A stretch of 64,000 bases of DNA from a virus. The stretch covers positions 24,464 to 88,463 of the IMG/VR virus record IMGVR_UViG_3300025789_000822; one strand, given 5' to 3'. The position numbers and the translations under genes were made by a program. This document shows, piece after piece, positions 7,905 through 16,025 of the stretch. The notes beneath the pieces are model-generated. The model was not told the origin of the DNA. It saw nothing but the letters and a program-made list of their open reading frames with translations, and made no database searches. How positions within the stretch are numbered: the stretch's first letter is position 1; each line of letters opens with the position of its first letter.

Positions 7905-10900
7905 TTACTTAGAACCACCTTGACCACCTAGTGTTCCTGTTGCCAAGATACGTACTGGGATATAGATGAATTCAACTGCCTTCACGGGTTCGATTGCAAC
8001 GTCTACCCAAAGTTCGTTAGCATCGATTGTTGCAGGAGTATTGTTACTGTTATCACAAACTACCAAGTAGTCATAGATACCGCGTTTCGCTACTAAGTCA
8101 ACAAGCAATGTTTGTACAACACCAGAAATCTGTGTTCTTGTTAGTGCATCATTAGGTTCAAAGATGAACGGTCTTGCTGCAACTGCCAAGTTGTAACGTA
8201 GATAGCAGATAAGTCTTGCAACGTTAATTCTATCTAATGCAGATTGTGATGCATAGCTTGAAATGTTACCGAAACTTAACAATCCATTACCAGTAAAGAA
8301 TACTAGTGGGTTGATGTTGTTAGTATACAATACATCTCTGATTCCTTGACTTGTTTTAACTGTTACAAAGTCACCTGTTGTAGCATCGATATAACCAATA
8401 TTAGTTGCATTATCGATAATACCACGGCGAGTACCAGCTGCTGCCAACCAAGGATAAGCGATTTGATCGTTTCTTAGGAACGTTCTCAACATCATATATG
8501 ATGGGGGAACTGCTACCAAATTACCTTGCAAGTCGTCAGTAATACCGCTTGGATAGAATAGACCCAAGTATGTGTTACGTGTTACACAACCATCAACACC
8601 AGTTGATGCTGCACCTGCTGCATTTTTAGCCCATGCTGCAATTGCTGTGCCATTAGCAGGTAATGTCATTGGAGTATCACCAACGATGAATGCTGTGTCA
8701 CCGCGATCATCATTCAATGTTACCATATCTGGTTGCAATTCGCAATAGTTTGGTGCTGCCATTAAGTTGAAGAAGTTATCTTCATCTCTGATCGCTTGGT
8801 TAGTTGAAATTGTTGCTCTCATAGCAGTAACAACCATGTTACGTTGTGCTGCTGCACCAAAGTAAGGTACGCCTGTTGTTGCGTTTGCACCTGATACAGA
8901 TACCCATGCATCTTGATATTCAGGGATTGTTGAGTCAGGGAATCTAACGCTATTGAAGTAATCTGGACGATACTGTTTAACGTTATAACCTGAACGTCTT
9001 GTGTTGAACAACAATGTTCCAACTGGATACAAACTTGAATCTGGGCAATCCAAATCAATGTAATCGCTCATCAACAAATCTGCGATTGCTGGGATAGGAT
9101 CATCAATTGGGCTTGTGTCACCGTTAGTTGCCCAACGTGCATCAGCAAACAAGATACCTTGTGAGTTTACACGGTCAGCATTGTCAATTACAACCCATTG
9201 ATCAACATTGTTAACTGATTGCCAACGACTGATGATTGGATAGTTAACTAAATCTAATGTGTTAACCCAAAGATCACCGTAAGCAAGAGCAGTTACGCCG
9301 TCGCTTTGTGTTGTTGGAGCAGTTGCTGAACAGATAGGACCGTTAGGGTCAGTTGTGTTTGAACCACTTGTTGGGAAACCATTTGAATCATAGTTAGTAT
9401 TACCATAACCAGTCCAATATGAATTCACACTATTTGGATTATCTGTGTTAGGAACATTAGTTCTAACCATGATATCTACTTGGTCAACTACTGAGTAGAA
9501 CCAGTTAGTATTAGCTGCAGGAGCTGCTACTGGAGCACCACCGCTTGGTACTAATGTGAAATCTACCCAATTTGAAAGTTGAACATTATAAGTTTCAGCA
9601 CCCATACCAGATACATAAGTTAAACCTGTTACTGCGCCGCTACCATTTACTGAAACAACTCTAACAACTAAGTCGTTTGCAGGATGACTACCGCCCATTG
9701 ACACGCCACTGAACGTTACTGTATCACCTACAGCGTAGCCAGAGCCGGCTGCTGCAAATGTTGTTGGAGAAACATTATAGATAGTATTAATATTTGTAAC
9801 GTTAATTTGCAAACTAGTACCAACACCTGAAGTTGATGCTTGAGTTGGGGTGAATGAAATACCTGCATTTGCATTAGACAAGTTGTTTGAAACAAACGGA
9901 CCTGTTTTAACAAATGCAGTTGTTCCTGATACAAAACCTGCGGCTGCTAATACACCACTGCTTAGACCAGTTGATAACACGCAGTCATTCATTACGATAA
10001 CACCACCTGATGTTTGCTCAATGACAATAGCACCTGATGTTGCAACACTTGCGGTTGTGAATGGAATAGCTGCTGCTTGCCATGCTGTTACAAATTGTGT
10101 AGCATTGCATGTGCTTGGAATGTTAACAGTATATACTGAACTTAATGATCCTGTACCTGGAATGCTTGATTGTACATAAATGTGTGTAGCACCACTTGTC
10201 CAGTCAAAGTCAGTTACAGTACCTGTAGCAATTGTTGCACCTGTTGCAACACGTTCCCAATAATAGATTGGACCTTGTGCTGCTGGAATTGTTGCTGTAG
10301 GAACAAAGTTAGAATTGTATTGTGCATACACAGTACCAGCTGGAATCAATGCTCCGCCGGTTGCATCTAAACTTTCAATTACGTCCCAGTCGCTTGTTGC
10401 CAAATTAGCAGTTTTTGCCTTCCAACTAGCAGTTGTAGCAGACCATTCACTAATAACAGGGTTAAAACCGTTACCTGAAGAACCTACTTTTAACCATACA
10501 GAACCGCCCGGAGCTGGGAATTGCTGACTTGCTTGCCACAATGGTTGTTGAGCAGAAGTACCATAGAAGAATTGTGGTTGGTAGTAGTTACCAGATTCAA
10601 TTCCCAATTGTGACAATGCTGTACCAGAAATTGTCAAATATTTAGGATTTACACTTGTACTTCCACCTGTTTGTGATGAATAAATGTTTAATTTGCCACT
10701 TACAACGCTTGCTGTTACATAACCAAGACCTAATGCATTGATTTGACTCGCTAATACTGAAACTACATTATTTGGTGAAGATTCTACAGTAACTGTAACT
10801 GAACCACCACCGCTGATATTAAGTGATAGTGTGTTTCCTGCACTCAACGTTGGGTTACTATTTGTACCTCTAATAGTTGGCCATGAATTTAACCATGCTT

Positions 10901-11555
10901 GTGAACCAACCGATACCCAAGTGTTAGTTGAATTCTTAAAAAAGAATGTTTGTGCACTTGCTTGATCAGGGTCATTGTAGTTAGGAATAGAATTGACAGC
11001 ATATTGGCCGATTGAACCAATGCTGCTTAATGGAACTCCACCTGACAATTGTGATGTGTTGTTGATTACAATAGGAGCTTGTGATTGGAAAGCACCTGTT
11101 GATGCATCAAATTCATTGATACCCCATGTTGTTGTAGTTGTGTTCAACCAATATGTACCATCAGCTGGGTTGCCACTTGGACGACCTGTTTGACCAACTA
11201 AACTTGCCAAGTCAATATCTGCTCTCAAGCAATAGCAAGTGTTAGTTACACCTAATGCTGAATAGGCAGTCAATAGACCGTATTCGTTTAATTCATATCC
11301 TTGAATTGGAACACCGTTTGATGTTGTATAGAAGAATGGAGTGCCGTATGTTTGTACAAGGTCACGTTGACTTGTAATCAAATATAGTTGACCTGCATTT
11401 GCAGCAGTAGTACCTGGTGCAACACCAGTACCTGTTGGATCTGCTTTATTTGCCGCTGTCGCCAAAATGACTAACGGTGTTGAGTTTGTTGCGGCTGGTA
11501 GATATTGACTTTGATCAATGATATCTACTTGTACGCCTGGAGATACTAGTGCCAT
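7905..11555 (-). CDS. 18: Tail sheath protein gp18, greatly enlarged
   Basis: 1216 residues, nearly twice T4 gp18 (659). The N-terminus MALVSPGVQVDIIDQSQYLP and about 110 following residues, and the C-terminal part from about 790 (YPVGTLLFNTRRSGYNVKQY; AMRATISTNQAIRDEDNFFN; RNDQIAYPWLAAAGTRRGII; ISGVVQTLLVDLVAKRGIYD; VAIEPVKAVEFIYIPVRI) are classic contractile sheath. Between them lie roughly 650 residues rich in Ser/Thr/Gly/Asn with beta-repeat character, a surface insertion. It forms the contractile outer tail. The ribosome site AAGGAAA and a leader with a small hairpin follow an ACTAAATA promoter. Confidence 0.95.
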   Translation of the reverse strand: MALVSPGVQVDIIDQSQYLPAATNSTPLVILATAANKADPTGTGVAPGTTAANAGQLYLITSQRDLVQTYGTPFFYTTSNGVPIQGYELNEYGLLTAYSALGVTNTCYCLRADIDLASLVGQTGRPSGNPADGTYWLNTTTTTWGINEFDASTGAFQSQAPIVINNTSQLSGGVPLSSIGSIGQYAVNSIPNYNDPDQASAQTFFFKNSTNTWVSVGSQAWLNSWPTIRGTNSNPTLSAGNTLSLNISGGGSVTVTVESSPNNVVSVLASQINALGLGYVTASVVSGKLNIYSSQTGGSTSVNPKYLTISGTALSQLGIESGNYYQPQFFYGTSAQQPLWQASQQFPAPGGSVWLKVGSSGNGFNPVISEWSATTASWKAKTANLATSDWDVIESLDATGGALIPAGTVYAQYNSNFVPTATIPAAQGPIYYWERVATGATIATGTVTDFDWTSGATHIYVQSSIPGTGSLSSVYTVNIPSTCNATQFVTAWQAAAIPFTTASVATSGAIVIEQTSGGVIVMNDCVLSTGLSSGVLAAAGFVSGTTAFVKTGPFVSNNLSNANAGISFTPTQASTSGVGTSLQINVTNINTIYNVSPTTFAAAGSGYAVGDTVTFSGVSMGGSHPANDLVVRVVSVNGSGAVTGLTYVSGMGAETYNVQLSNWVDFTLVPSGGAPVAAPAANTNWFYSVVDQVDIMVRTNVPNTDNPNSVNSYWTGYGNTNYDSNGFPTSGSNTTDPNGPICSATAPTTQSDGVTALAYGDLWVNTLDLVNYPIISRWQSVNNVDQWVVIDNADRVNSQGILFADARWATNGDTSPIDDPIPAIADLLMSDYIDLDCPDSSLYPVGTLLFNTRRSGYNVKQYRPDYFNSVRFPDSTIPEYQDAWVSVSGANATTGVPYFGAAAQRNMVVTAMRATISTNQAIRDEDNFFNLMAAPNYCELQPDMVTLNDDRGDTAFIVGDTPMTLPANGTAIAAWAKNAAGAASTGVDGCVTRNTYLGLFYPSGITDDLQGNLVAVPPSYMMLRTFLRNDQIAYPWLAAAGTRRGIIDNATNIGYIDATTGDFVTVKTSQGIRDVLYTNNINPLVFFTGNGLLSFGNISSYASQSALDRINVARLICYLRYNLAVAARPFIFEPNDALTRTQISGVVQTLLVDLVAKRGIYDYLVVCDNSNNTPATIDANELWVDVAIEPVKAVEFIYIPVRILATGTLGGQGGSK

Positions 11556-11607
11556 AATAAAATTTCCTTTTGTAAAATTATGAGGTTTACCACCTAAGTT
11601 GTAATAT

Positions 11608-11615
11608 TATTTAGT
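11608..11615 (-). promoter_or_regulatory. Late promoter (ACTAAATA) for gp18
   Basis: Late-type element about 50 nt upstream of the gp18 ATG. The predicted leader begins with a short stem (11583-11586 with 11592-11595) and carries AAGGAAA. Confidence 0.55.
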
Positions 11616-11661
11616 ATAAAATCAAAAAAACACCGTATTAACGAACCTTCGAAGGTTAATT

Positions 11662-11669
11662 TATAAATA
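11662..11669 (+). promoter_or_regulatory. Late promoter (perfect TATAAATA), leaderless type
   Basis: Perfect T4 late consensus on the plus strand with 4 nt to the ATG at 11674. A 14-bp palindrome (AACCTTCGAAGGTT, 11644-11657) lies 4 bp upstream. Confidence 0.75.
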
Positions 11670-11673
11670 GAAG

Positions 11674-12030
11674 ATGATTAATAGACCTATATGCAACACA
11701 TGCAATAAAAATTACTGTGCCGTCAACTATAAACGTGACGGAGTGACGCATTATAGAAGTATATGCGATAGTTGTGGTAAATTAAAAACAAAAAAGAAAC
11801 CCAGAATTAGTAACTGGGAACGTGCAGGGTATAAAAAGAAAACCACATGTGACTTATGTGGTTTCAAAGCATTATACACTACACAAATCACCGTGTTTCA
11901 TATTGACGGTGATTTGACTAATGTTAACTTTACTAATCTACGTAGTGTGTGTCTTAACTGCATTGAAGTAGTTAAGAAGAAAGAAGTTAACTGGAAGCGC
12001 GGAGATTTACAAGTTGACTATAGACTCTAA
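11674..12030 (+). CDS. Small HNH-type zinc-ribbon nuclease-like protein
   Basis: 118 residues, on the strand opposite to its neighbours. Four Cys pairs are visible (C7/C10, C31/C34, C59/C62, C93/C96). Around residues 75-96 the motif FHIDGDLTNVN...NLRSVCLNC matches a compact HNH/endonuclease VII-like His-metal core. Similar proteins are common, usually as singletons, in marine T4-like phages. The 3' end overlaps the convergent gp1 gene by 24 bp. No ribosome site is present; the perfect late promoter lies 4 nt from ATG. A nuclease function is inferred from the motif, and a homing role is possible. Confidence 0.75.
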   Translation: MINRPICNTCNKNYCAVNYKRDGVTHYRSICDSCGKLKTKKKPRISNWERAGYKKKTTCDLCGFKALYTTQITVFHIDGDLTNVNFTNLRSVCLNCIEVVKKKEVNWKRGDLQVDYRL

Positions 12031-12642
12031 CTGTTTGTGCAAGTCATCAATTGTGCCATTGTTGTCAACATAATGATCATAGTTTAATCCTACACTACTA
12101 TACTCACTGGCATGAATCTTGAGGTCATCAAGTTTCTTTTTACTTAATGCCCAAGACATATTACCAATCTCGCCTTTATTGAAAGAAACTGCATCATCGT
12201 ACCAGCTAGGTTTTTCACCACGCTCGATACGCATAGTAAGTCCACCTGCATTTTTAATGGCTTCAATTTCATTGGTAAATCTGCAATCAGTAATGACGAT
12301 ATCTTCCTTACTGTTTCTAAGTTTGTTTTCTACACTGGCTACCCAAATGCCTTCATTAAATCCTTTGCGACAAACTTCAGTGCCCCAAAATTGTAATACC
12401 CATCTAGGAGTTAATGTAGGAATATTTAATCGTTCTGCCCACCACGGGTCAACTTGTTCTCGCCACTCACGACTTGCTTTTGTTGACCCTTCAAGTAATT
12501 CACGGTCCCAACCAAAGATTGCTGACACAGCATCTTTAAGTGCACCTGCATAACTTAATTTTTTGAAACCATGAAAACGAATTAGGTAGTCTGCGGCTGT
12601 ATCTTTGCCACTACCAATAAAACCTGTAATACCAATAATCAT
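12007..12642 (-). CDS. 1: Deoxynucleoside monophosphate kinase, gp1-like
   Basis: 211 residues from the ATG at 12642, chosen because AGGAG lies 8 nt upstream; a longer frame exists without a ribosome site. A P-loop GFIGSGKDT occupies residues 7-15, followed by the dNMP kinase pattern (LSYAGALKDAVSAIFGWDRE, WVLQFWGTEVCR, DIVITDCRFTNEIEAIKNAG, MRIERG). It phosphorylates dNMPs to feed phage DNA synthesis in the cytoplasm. It is transcribed from its own early sigma-70 promoter. Confidence 0.85.
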   Translation of the reverse strand: MIIGITGFIGSGKDTAADYLIRFHGFKKLSYAGALKDAVSAIFGWDRELLEGSTKASREWREQVDPWWAERLNIPTLTPRWVLQFWGTEVCRKGFNEGIWVASVENKLRNSKEDIVITDCRFTNEIEAIKNAGGLTMRIERGEKPSWYDDAVSFNKGEIGNMSWALSKKKLDDLKIHASEYSSVGLNYDHYVDNNGTIDDLHKQLESIVNL

Positions 12643-12666
12643 TGGGGCATCTCCTATAATATTATG

Positions 12667-12695
12667 ATTGTATGACAATATTTGGAGAATGTCAA
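12667..12695 (-). promoter_or_regulatory. Early sigma-70 promoter for gp1
   Basis: TTGACA (12690-12695) and TACAAT (12667-12672) with a 17-nt spacer, in the short gap between the neck gene and gp1. Confidence 0.75.
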
Positions 12696-12703
12696 CTATT
12701 ATT

Positions 12704-13498
12704 TTACCCTTGAATCCATGTCAACGGTTGACTGTAATCAACATATCGTTTCAATTCGTCAATTAACACTTCTTGTGCTTTAGAGCCTTCTGCTTTCATG
12801 GCAGTACCGTTCAATGTTGTGCCGCCACCCGGACCTGCAATGCTGCCGAACTTCTCACGTGCTTCACCAATAATAACTTTACATTGTGCTAAAATAAAGT
12901 CACCGATCCACACACCAGCGCCTGGGTCTTGTAGTAACACTGCTTCAGGGCGTTGCACATCTGCCCAAACAAGAATACGCTCACCTGAACCCTTGAAATC
13001 ACGTGTAATTCTAAGAACCTTAGTAACAGGATCAAATGTGTATGTCAAGAACCCACCAAACATACGTGCGGCTAATTCAACATAACCTGCATAAAAGTCA
13101 TATGTTGCCATACCACCTGTATAGTTATAGTTTAACAAATATGTGTTAAGAATAGCACTACTGAATGGGTCAAAACTGCTTGAACTTGGACCTGTTTCAA
13201 GACCAATACTACGTCTGAATAATTGTCTAACGTTAATAAATTCTTGAGGCAATGTGTAAGTGTCCACATTCTCAACAACTGTCATTAGTGTGTATGATTC
13301 TTGTGTGGCATTTTGTGCACGTTGACGATATACTTTGATAGCATAGTTATATGCGGCCTCATAATGCTCAGGATCAAGTTCCAAATCAATAATACCACCA
13401 CCTAAACGATAAGTGATGTTATTAAATAATGCTTGTTTTAATTCTTCTAAGTTATAACTAGTTGGTGTACTTAAATAACTGGCTGTGCTACTTGGCAT
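12704..13498 (-). CDS. Neck/head-tail connector protein, gp13-like
   Basis: 264 residues. The N-terminal third follows the gp13 plan: LKQALFNNITYRLGGGIIDL, then ELDPEHYEAAYNYAIKVYRQ, a Thr-rich strand and VDTYTLPQEFINVRQLFRRS. The rest is mixed alpha/beta with TYTFDPVTKVLRITRDFKGS and a C-terminal helix ALIDELKRYVDYSQPL-type. Proteins of this form close the filled head for tail attachment. The GATAAATA promoter lies about 20 nt upstream. Assignment to gp13 is by pattern, so moderate. Confidence 0.7.
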   Translation of the reverse strand: MPSSTASYLSTPTSYNLEELKQALFNNITYRLGGGIIDLELDPEHYEAAYNYAIKVYRQRAQNATQESYTLMTVVENVDTYTLPQEFINVRQLFRRSIGLETGPSSSSFDPFSSAILNTYLLNYNYTGGMATYDFYAGYVELAARMFGGFLTYTFDPVTKVLRITRDFKGSGERILVWADVQRPEAVLLQDPGAGVWIGDFILAQCKVIIGEAREKFGSIAGPGGGTTLNGTAMKAEGSKAQEVLIDELKRYVDYSQPLTWIQG

Positions 13499-13517
13499 AA
13501 TAATCCCCTGTTGCTAT

Positions 13518-13525
13518 TATTTATC
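13518..13525 (-). promoter_or_regulatory. Late promoter (GATAAATA)
   Basis: Late element 19 nt from the ATG at 13498. An imperfect inverted repeat (AATCCCTG / CAGGGGATT) brackets the element and the ribosome site. Confidence 0.65.
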
Positions 13526-13530
13526 AGGGA

Positions 13531-13944
13531 TTATAGGTCTCCATCTTTTCGGTTCTCGCTGTAAAATGCGTCAAACTGTCCACCGGGATATCGTGCCTCT
13601 AATTTTTTAACATTCTCAGCAACAACATCATTGGGATCAAGATTTAGTGCACGACATGCATTAACCCAGTACCACATAATATCACCCAATTCACGTTTCA
13701 TGTGAAAAATGTTTTCATCAGTTAGTGGTTTACCTTGAAAGAAAACCTTCTTGGGAATTTCAATAAACTCACCACTTTCAGCCGCAAGTCCTAAACATGC
13801 AGTCAATAGCAAACTAACATTTATATTAGTTGTATTACGCAGTTCAACGATGCGAGGTAAAAGGTGATCAAAGTTATTTGATTCTTTGCTGGTTACAGCA
13901 TTAACGAATTCGGTGTATTTGTTTAAATCAATATTTTGTGTCAT
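13531..13944 (-). CDS. mazG: MazG-type nucleotide pyrophosphohydrolase
   Basis: 137 residues, all-alpha. The metal-binding motifs are visible: LGLAAESGEFIEIPKKVFF (E-x-x-E type) and HMKRELGDIMWYWVNACRAL (E-L-G-D). MazG-family enzymes hydrolyse NTPs/dNTPs to NMPs; phage versions may also tune alarmone or nucleotide pools. It overlaps the upstream SGNH gene by 17 bp, so the two are translated together. Confidence 0.88.
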   Translation of the reverse strand: MTQNIDLNKYTEFVNAVTSKESNNFDHLLPRIVELRNTTNINVSLLLTACLGLAAESGEFIEIPKKVFFQGKPLTDENIFHMKRELGDIMWYWVNACRALNLDPNDVVAENVKKLEARYPGGQFDAFYSENRKDGDL

Positions 13945-14677
13945 TGTTTGCCTTTATAAAATTGTATAGTTCGTCTGCATATAGTTGATGAGGGATATCA
14001 GAATGATGCCCGTATTTTGCCTTTGAATTAGTATATCCTAAATTTATATATTTGGGATAAAATGATTCGTTGTTGTTATTATAGTTGTAATACTTGCCTG
14101 TGTCAATACTATTCAAGTAAAATTTAAGATATTTTTCATTTTCAGGAGAAAACATGTGTATAGTATTACACATTAGGTAATCAATGTTTTTACTCTTAAA
14201 AAAATATTGCAATTGCAAAATTAAATTTGCACTGGTGATTTCTGTATAAGGTGTTTGGTTAATTACAAACCTACGATAATCTTCTTGTATGTTACGCTCA
14301 CGTTCAGAATAACCTGTATAGTTTACATTTATCTGCAAGAAATCAGTAGATGAATTAGAAAACCAATCACAGTATTTTCCATTCTGTTGTTGATGCCATG
14401 TTGGGTATTGAAATGGTGCTTCAATACGTGAACTCTCAGTCCAACCAACAACAACAAATAAGTCACTAGTATCATGCTCACTACAATATTCTAGGACACT
14501 CCTAGCAATTGCACTATTAGTGTAACCACTTACTGCAATATTAACAGGAGTATATCCTAATTTTTGTGCTAACAAATTACCATAACTATGTTGACGATTG
14601 AAGGGGCTGTCTACTTCCCCGTCAATTTCAGAACCAGCTGAGTGACTACACCCCGCAATTAAACATATTTTACTCAA
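13928..14677 (-). CDS. SGNH/GDSL-like hydrolase, copy 1
   Basis: 249 residues. Block I is CLIAGCSHSAG with the nucleophile candidate Ser11; AVSGYTNSAIARS follows as the oxyanion-side block; VVVGWTESSRIE occupies the third-block position; and D227-x-x-H230 near the C-terminus completes a catalytic Asp/His pair. This is the pattern of phage SGNH-fold proteins. Possible substrates are acyl or acetyl groups on polysaccharides or lipids; none is indicated. Two further relatives occur in the window (26711-27523, 37479-38165). It starts one base after the 392-aa gene ends. Confidence 0.75.
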   Translation of the reverse strand: MSKICLIAGCSHSAGSEIDGEVDSPFNRQHSYGNLLAQKLGYTPVNIAVSGYTNSAIARSVLEYCSEHDTSDLFVVVGWTESSRIEAPFQYPTWHQQQNGKYCDWFSNSSTDFLQINVNYTGYSERERNIQEDYRRFVINQTPYTEITSANLILQLQYFFKSKNIDYLMCNTIHMFSPENEKYLKFYLNSIDTGKYYNYNNNNESFYPKYINLGYTNSKAKYGHHSDIPHQLYADELYNFIKANNDTKY

Positions 14678-15856
14678 TTAAAACGCCTTGAGAATAATCA
14701 TGTTGTCGTTGAAACGACCATTGGGTGATGTTGCAACAGACTTGATTTCTTTAAAGAACTTACGTGCCGCGGGCTTACTACCTGTAAGTGCCTTGATTTG
14801 TTCAGCGGGCTTACGTAGTGTTTTAACTTCACTTTGTTTGGGATCGAATCCTAGCAATGTGTTACCCTTAACTGTAAGTGTCTTGCTATATTCATCGGCA
14901 ACATAATGATGCATTTTACGTCTTGCTGTATCATAGACCCAAGCCTCATTACATTGATGTAGTTTAACAGGACTCAAACCAACCAAATCAACCTTTGTAG
15001 CATCATCCTTGAATGTTTTCAAGTGTTTCAGTTTGCTTACAATCTTTTCTACAGGTACTGCCTTGCGTTTGCGTGGTGCCTTGCTTGCCTTCTTAACACT
15101 TGCATAACCATTTAGATCGGCAATCACAGATTCAATGAACTTAATCATATAGCGAACCTGCATTTTGCTCATGTGAGCATAGGCTTCAACTAATTGTGCA
15201 TCTTTGCCAAGTTGCAATTCAGTAAATTCATTTAATACATTTTCCCAATGTTTAATAATTGGGGTAATATGTTGAGGTAAAATGTTGCGTTCGCCTAATT
15301 CTGAACTAACACGTTTTTTAGTTTCAAAGTCTTTGGGGTATCCTGCTAAACAGAATTCATCCATCAAGCCTTCTAATTCACCTGCGGCTTCACCTGCTTT
15401 TTCACGCATGATTTCCTGAATGTTCTTGCGTTCAACTTTAGGCTTATCATCTTCAATGACTTCATTTTTTTCTTCACCTTTACCCAATTGAACCAGTCGG
15501 TCGATCTGGTCGTCAAGCAACATTTTTTCACGCTCATTGAATTGCAAACCACGCAATGACAACCGTGCCATCCAACCCCAAGAGGTGTGCACTTTAGTGT
15601 CAGGGGCCTTTTTAACAAACTTGATTTTGTCTTTACCCTCGTTAGCCTCAAGATATTGAATCATAAAGTCTTTGGCATCAGGCTGTGAATAGAATCGTGA
15701 GTACCAATTAAATGCTTGTCCTAGTTGACCTTGCCGTTTGTCCTCTGCAGGTTGTGTTTCAAATAGTGGTTCAGAACCATAATATTGTGCATCAACATCT
15801 TTAGGTGTAAGGTCACGCACAAAAGAATGTGTTTGATAAGCGGGTTTGCGAGCCAT
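14678..15856 (-). CDS. Conserved phage protein of unknown function (392 aa)
   Basis: Not recognised. The N-terminus is rich in aromatic and acidic residues (LGQAFNWYSRFYSQPDAKDF). A strongly charged linker lies near 125-150, a helical middle near 150-240, then a very basic patch KKASKAPRKRKAVPVEKI near 252-270, and an ordered C-terminus ending SPNGRFNDNMIILKAF. The basic patch suggests nucleic acid binding. It is preceded by both an early sigma-70 and a late promoter, so it is probably made throughout infection. Confidence 0.7.
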   Translation of the reverse strand: MARKPAYQTHSFVRDLTPKDVDAQYYGSEPLFETQPAEDKRQGQLGQAFNWYSRFYSQPDAKDFMIQYLEANEGKDKIKFVKKAPDTKVHTSWGWMARLSLRGLQFNEREKMLLDDQIDRLVQLGKGEEKNEVIEDDKPKVERKNIQEIMREKAGEAAGELEGLMDEFCLAGYPKDFETKKRVSSELGERNILPQHITPIIKHWENVLNEFTELQLGKDAQLVEAYAHMSKMQVRYMIKFIESVIADLNGYASVKKASKAPRKRKAVPVEKIVSKLKHLKTFKDDATKVDLVGLSPVKLHQCNEAWVYDTARRKMHHYVADEYSKTLTVKGNTLLGFDPKQSEVKTLRKPAEQIKALTGSKPAARKFFKEIKSVATSPNGRFNDNMIILKAF

Positions 15857-15877
15857 AAAATCTCCATAGTTTCACGA

Positions 15878-15885
15878 TATTTATA
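15878..15885 (-). promoter_or_regulatory. Late promoter (perfect TATAAATA)
   Basis: Perfect T4 late element. It directly follows, by one position, the -10 box of an early promoter for the same gene, and a GGAG ribosome site lies downstream. Confidence 0.75.
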
Positions 15886-15914
15886 AGTATACAGCATATC
15901 CGATTTATTGTCAA
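15886..15914 (-). promoter_or_regulatory. Early sigma-70 promoter for the 392-aa gene
   Basis: TTGACA (15909-15914) and TATACT (15886-15891) with a 17-nt spacer beginning ATAAAT, the same extension seen at three other early promoters here. Confidence 0.8.
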
Positions 15915-15936
15915 GCCGTTTGATCCAAAAAATTTC

Positions 15937-15944
15937 GATAAATA
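15937..15944 (+). promoter_or_regulatory. Late promoter (GATAAATA) for the gp14-gp15-Nudix block
   Basis: Plus-strand late element, divergent from the promoters at 15878-15914. Exactly 5 nt separate it from the ATG of a 24-codon ORF at 15950. Confidence 0.7.
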
Positions 15945-15949
15945 ACTAT

Positions 15950-16024
15950 ATGCTTACTGATTCTAAATATAAAAAATGGTACTTCTCTATTAAATTGGCT
16001 AAAAAACTAGCCGTAGGAGTTTAA
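15950..16024 (+). CDS. 24-aa leader ORF, possible HNH endonuclease remnant
   Basis: Short frame encoding a 24-residue basic peptide that starts MLTDSKYKKWYFSIKL. The ATG sits at the predicted transcription start of the late promoter. The stop codon is one base before the GTG of the gp14-like gene, and the GTAGGAG ribosome site of that gene lies inside its last codons, so coupled translation is likely. The composition resembles the first residues of phage HNH homing endonucleases (basic, K-Y-x-K-W-Y-F), so it could be a deletion remnant. That resemblance is from memory. Confidence 0.45.
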   Translation: MLTDSKYKKWYFSIKLAKKLAVGV

Positions 16025-16025
16025 C

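Noticed and set aside
12643-12678. Longer start for gp1 at 12678
   Set aside because: That start overlaps the promoter -10/+1 region and lacks a ribosome site; the ATG at 12642 follows AGGAG.
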